Assembly (NCBI RefSeq): GCF_001558695.1
Contig: NZ_LNTU01000012.1
Coordinates: 248,001-312,000, forward strand
Origin: Paramesorhizobium deserti
GTDB taxonomy: Bacteria; Pseudomonadota; Alphaproteobacteria; Rhizobiales; Rhizobiaceae
Direction: 5' to 3'
Length of the DNA stretch: 64,000 nucleotides
Part shown: positions 63,799 to 64,000 of the stretch, one piece after another
How positions within the stretch are numbered: position 1 is the stretch's first letter
Layout: each line of letters opens with the position of its first letter
Notes under the pieces: model-generated
Databases searched by the model: none
Told to the model about the DNA's origin: nothing
Seen by the model: the letters and a program-made list of their open reading frames with translations, nothing else
Position numbers and translations under genes: made by a program

Positions 63799-64000
63799 TC
63801 ATTCTTGCTGGAAATGTTTTTGGCGGAAAGCGATGATGTCGCGGAAGAGCGGCGTGTCGTATTCTCCGGGCGTGGCGGCCTCGCCCGTCACCCATTTCAG
63901 GAGATCGCGGTCGAGCACCTCCATCAGCCGCTCATATTCATCGAGATCGGCTTGCGCCATTTGCGCGATATATTCATCGGCATATTGGCCGAGAATGAGG
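63799..64000 (-). CDS. sdhE: Succinate dehydrogenase assembly factor SdhE, C-terminal part
   Basis: The last 67 codons are in the window; the start lies beyond the right edge. The visible part reads LILGQYADEYIAQMAQADLD, then EYERLMEVLDRDLLKWVTG and an ending FRQKHFQQE. The pattern EYExLxxxxDxDLLxWxxG is the SdhE (DUF339) core, a flavinylation factor for SdhA. The mitochondrial-type RGxxE motif is in the missing part. It precedes mfd on the same strand. Confidence 0.85.
   Translation of the reverse strand, partial: LILGQYADEYIAQMAQADLDEYERLMEVLDRDLLKWVTGEAATPGEYDTPLFRDIIAFRQKHFQQE

Noticed and set aside
1-64000. Prophage, transposase, CRISPR, toxin-antitoxin or defence island
   Set aside because: No integrase, transposase, direct-repeat array, nuclease cassette or small toxin pair could be read; gene content is core chromosome.

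Overview
The window is a dense, GC-rich stretch of an alphaproteobacterial main chromosome. Gene content and order point to Hyphomicrobiales (Rhizobiales), most like Brucellaceae (Brucella, including former Ochrobactrum). The signs are the rpsB-tsf-pyrH-frr-uppS-cdsA-rseP-bamA-lpxD block with no dxr between cdsA and rseP, an EipB (DUF1849) gene beside rpsB, a Pcs-type phosphatidylcholine synthase, an IalB-family protein, two SPOR-tailed D,D-carboxypeptidases, and Rhizobiales-type intergenic palindromes. The genus call is an inference from memory of these families; no alignment was run.

Layout. 1-9100 (minus strand) is the translation and envelope block: lpxD (start only), bamA, rseP, cdsA, uppS, frr, pyrH, tsf, rpsB. 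9100-14220 holds eipB, then a plus-strand run (RidA-like, GDPD, FemAB/GNAT-like, HIT) and azlC/azlD on the minus strand. 14306-17116 is clpS-clpA. 17624-26821 mixes a SPOR carboxypeptidase, a small basic protein, DUF1489, sdaA, a newly read 33-residue membrane peptide, YdcF, a DUF1624 acyltransferase, a MerR regulator, mgtE, a 25-residue proline-rich upstream ORF coupled to a cysteine-containing membrane protein, and a VanZ-like protein. 26954-33330 has a GT25 glycosyltransferase, a polysaccharide deacetylase, a DUF2336 protein, a MaoC/CoA-lyase pair, a flavin reductase/nitroreductase pair and an exported three-repeat protein. 33392-40268 carries thrS, a second SPOR carboxypeptidase, yidD, an Fe-S scaffold, folE, hisI and a patatin. 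40570-46963 has tRNA-Leu(GAG), lipB, pccA, an EamA transporter and parE. 47250-51978 is a BMP-type ABC transporter (ATPase, two permeases, binding protein). 52093-64000 has a quinone oxidoreductase with pcs, a UbiH-type hydroxylase, an AEC transporter, hspQ, an IalB-family protein, a family-5 solute-binding protein, a DsbA/FrnE-like protein, mfd and the end of sdhE.

Many genes serve the envelope: outer-membrane assembly (bamA, lpxD, eipB), regulated proteolysis (rseP), phospholipid supply (cdsA, pcs, GDPD), carrier lipid (uppS), peptidoglycan trimming (two carboxypeptidases), membrane insertion (yidD) and glycan decoration (GT25, deacetylase). Others are translation and protein quality control (rpsB, tsf, frr, thrS, clpS/clpA, hspQ) and DNA maintenance (parE, mfd).

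I found no prophage, insertion sequence, CRISPR array, toxin-antitoxin pair, secretion cluster or defence island. The less ordinary things are small: two unlisted short ORFs, dispersed palindromes, leader hairpins, a three-repeat exported protein and a cysteine-rich tail on an acyltransferase. Starts were moved from the longest ORF wherever a signal peptide, a Shine-Dalgarno match or family length argued for it.
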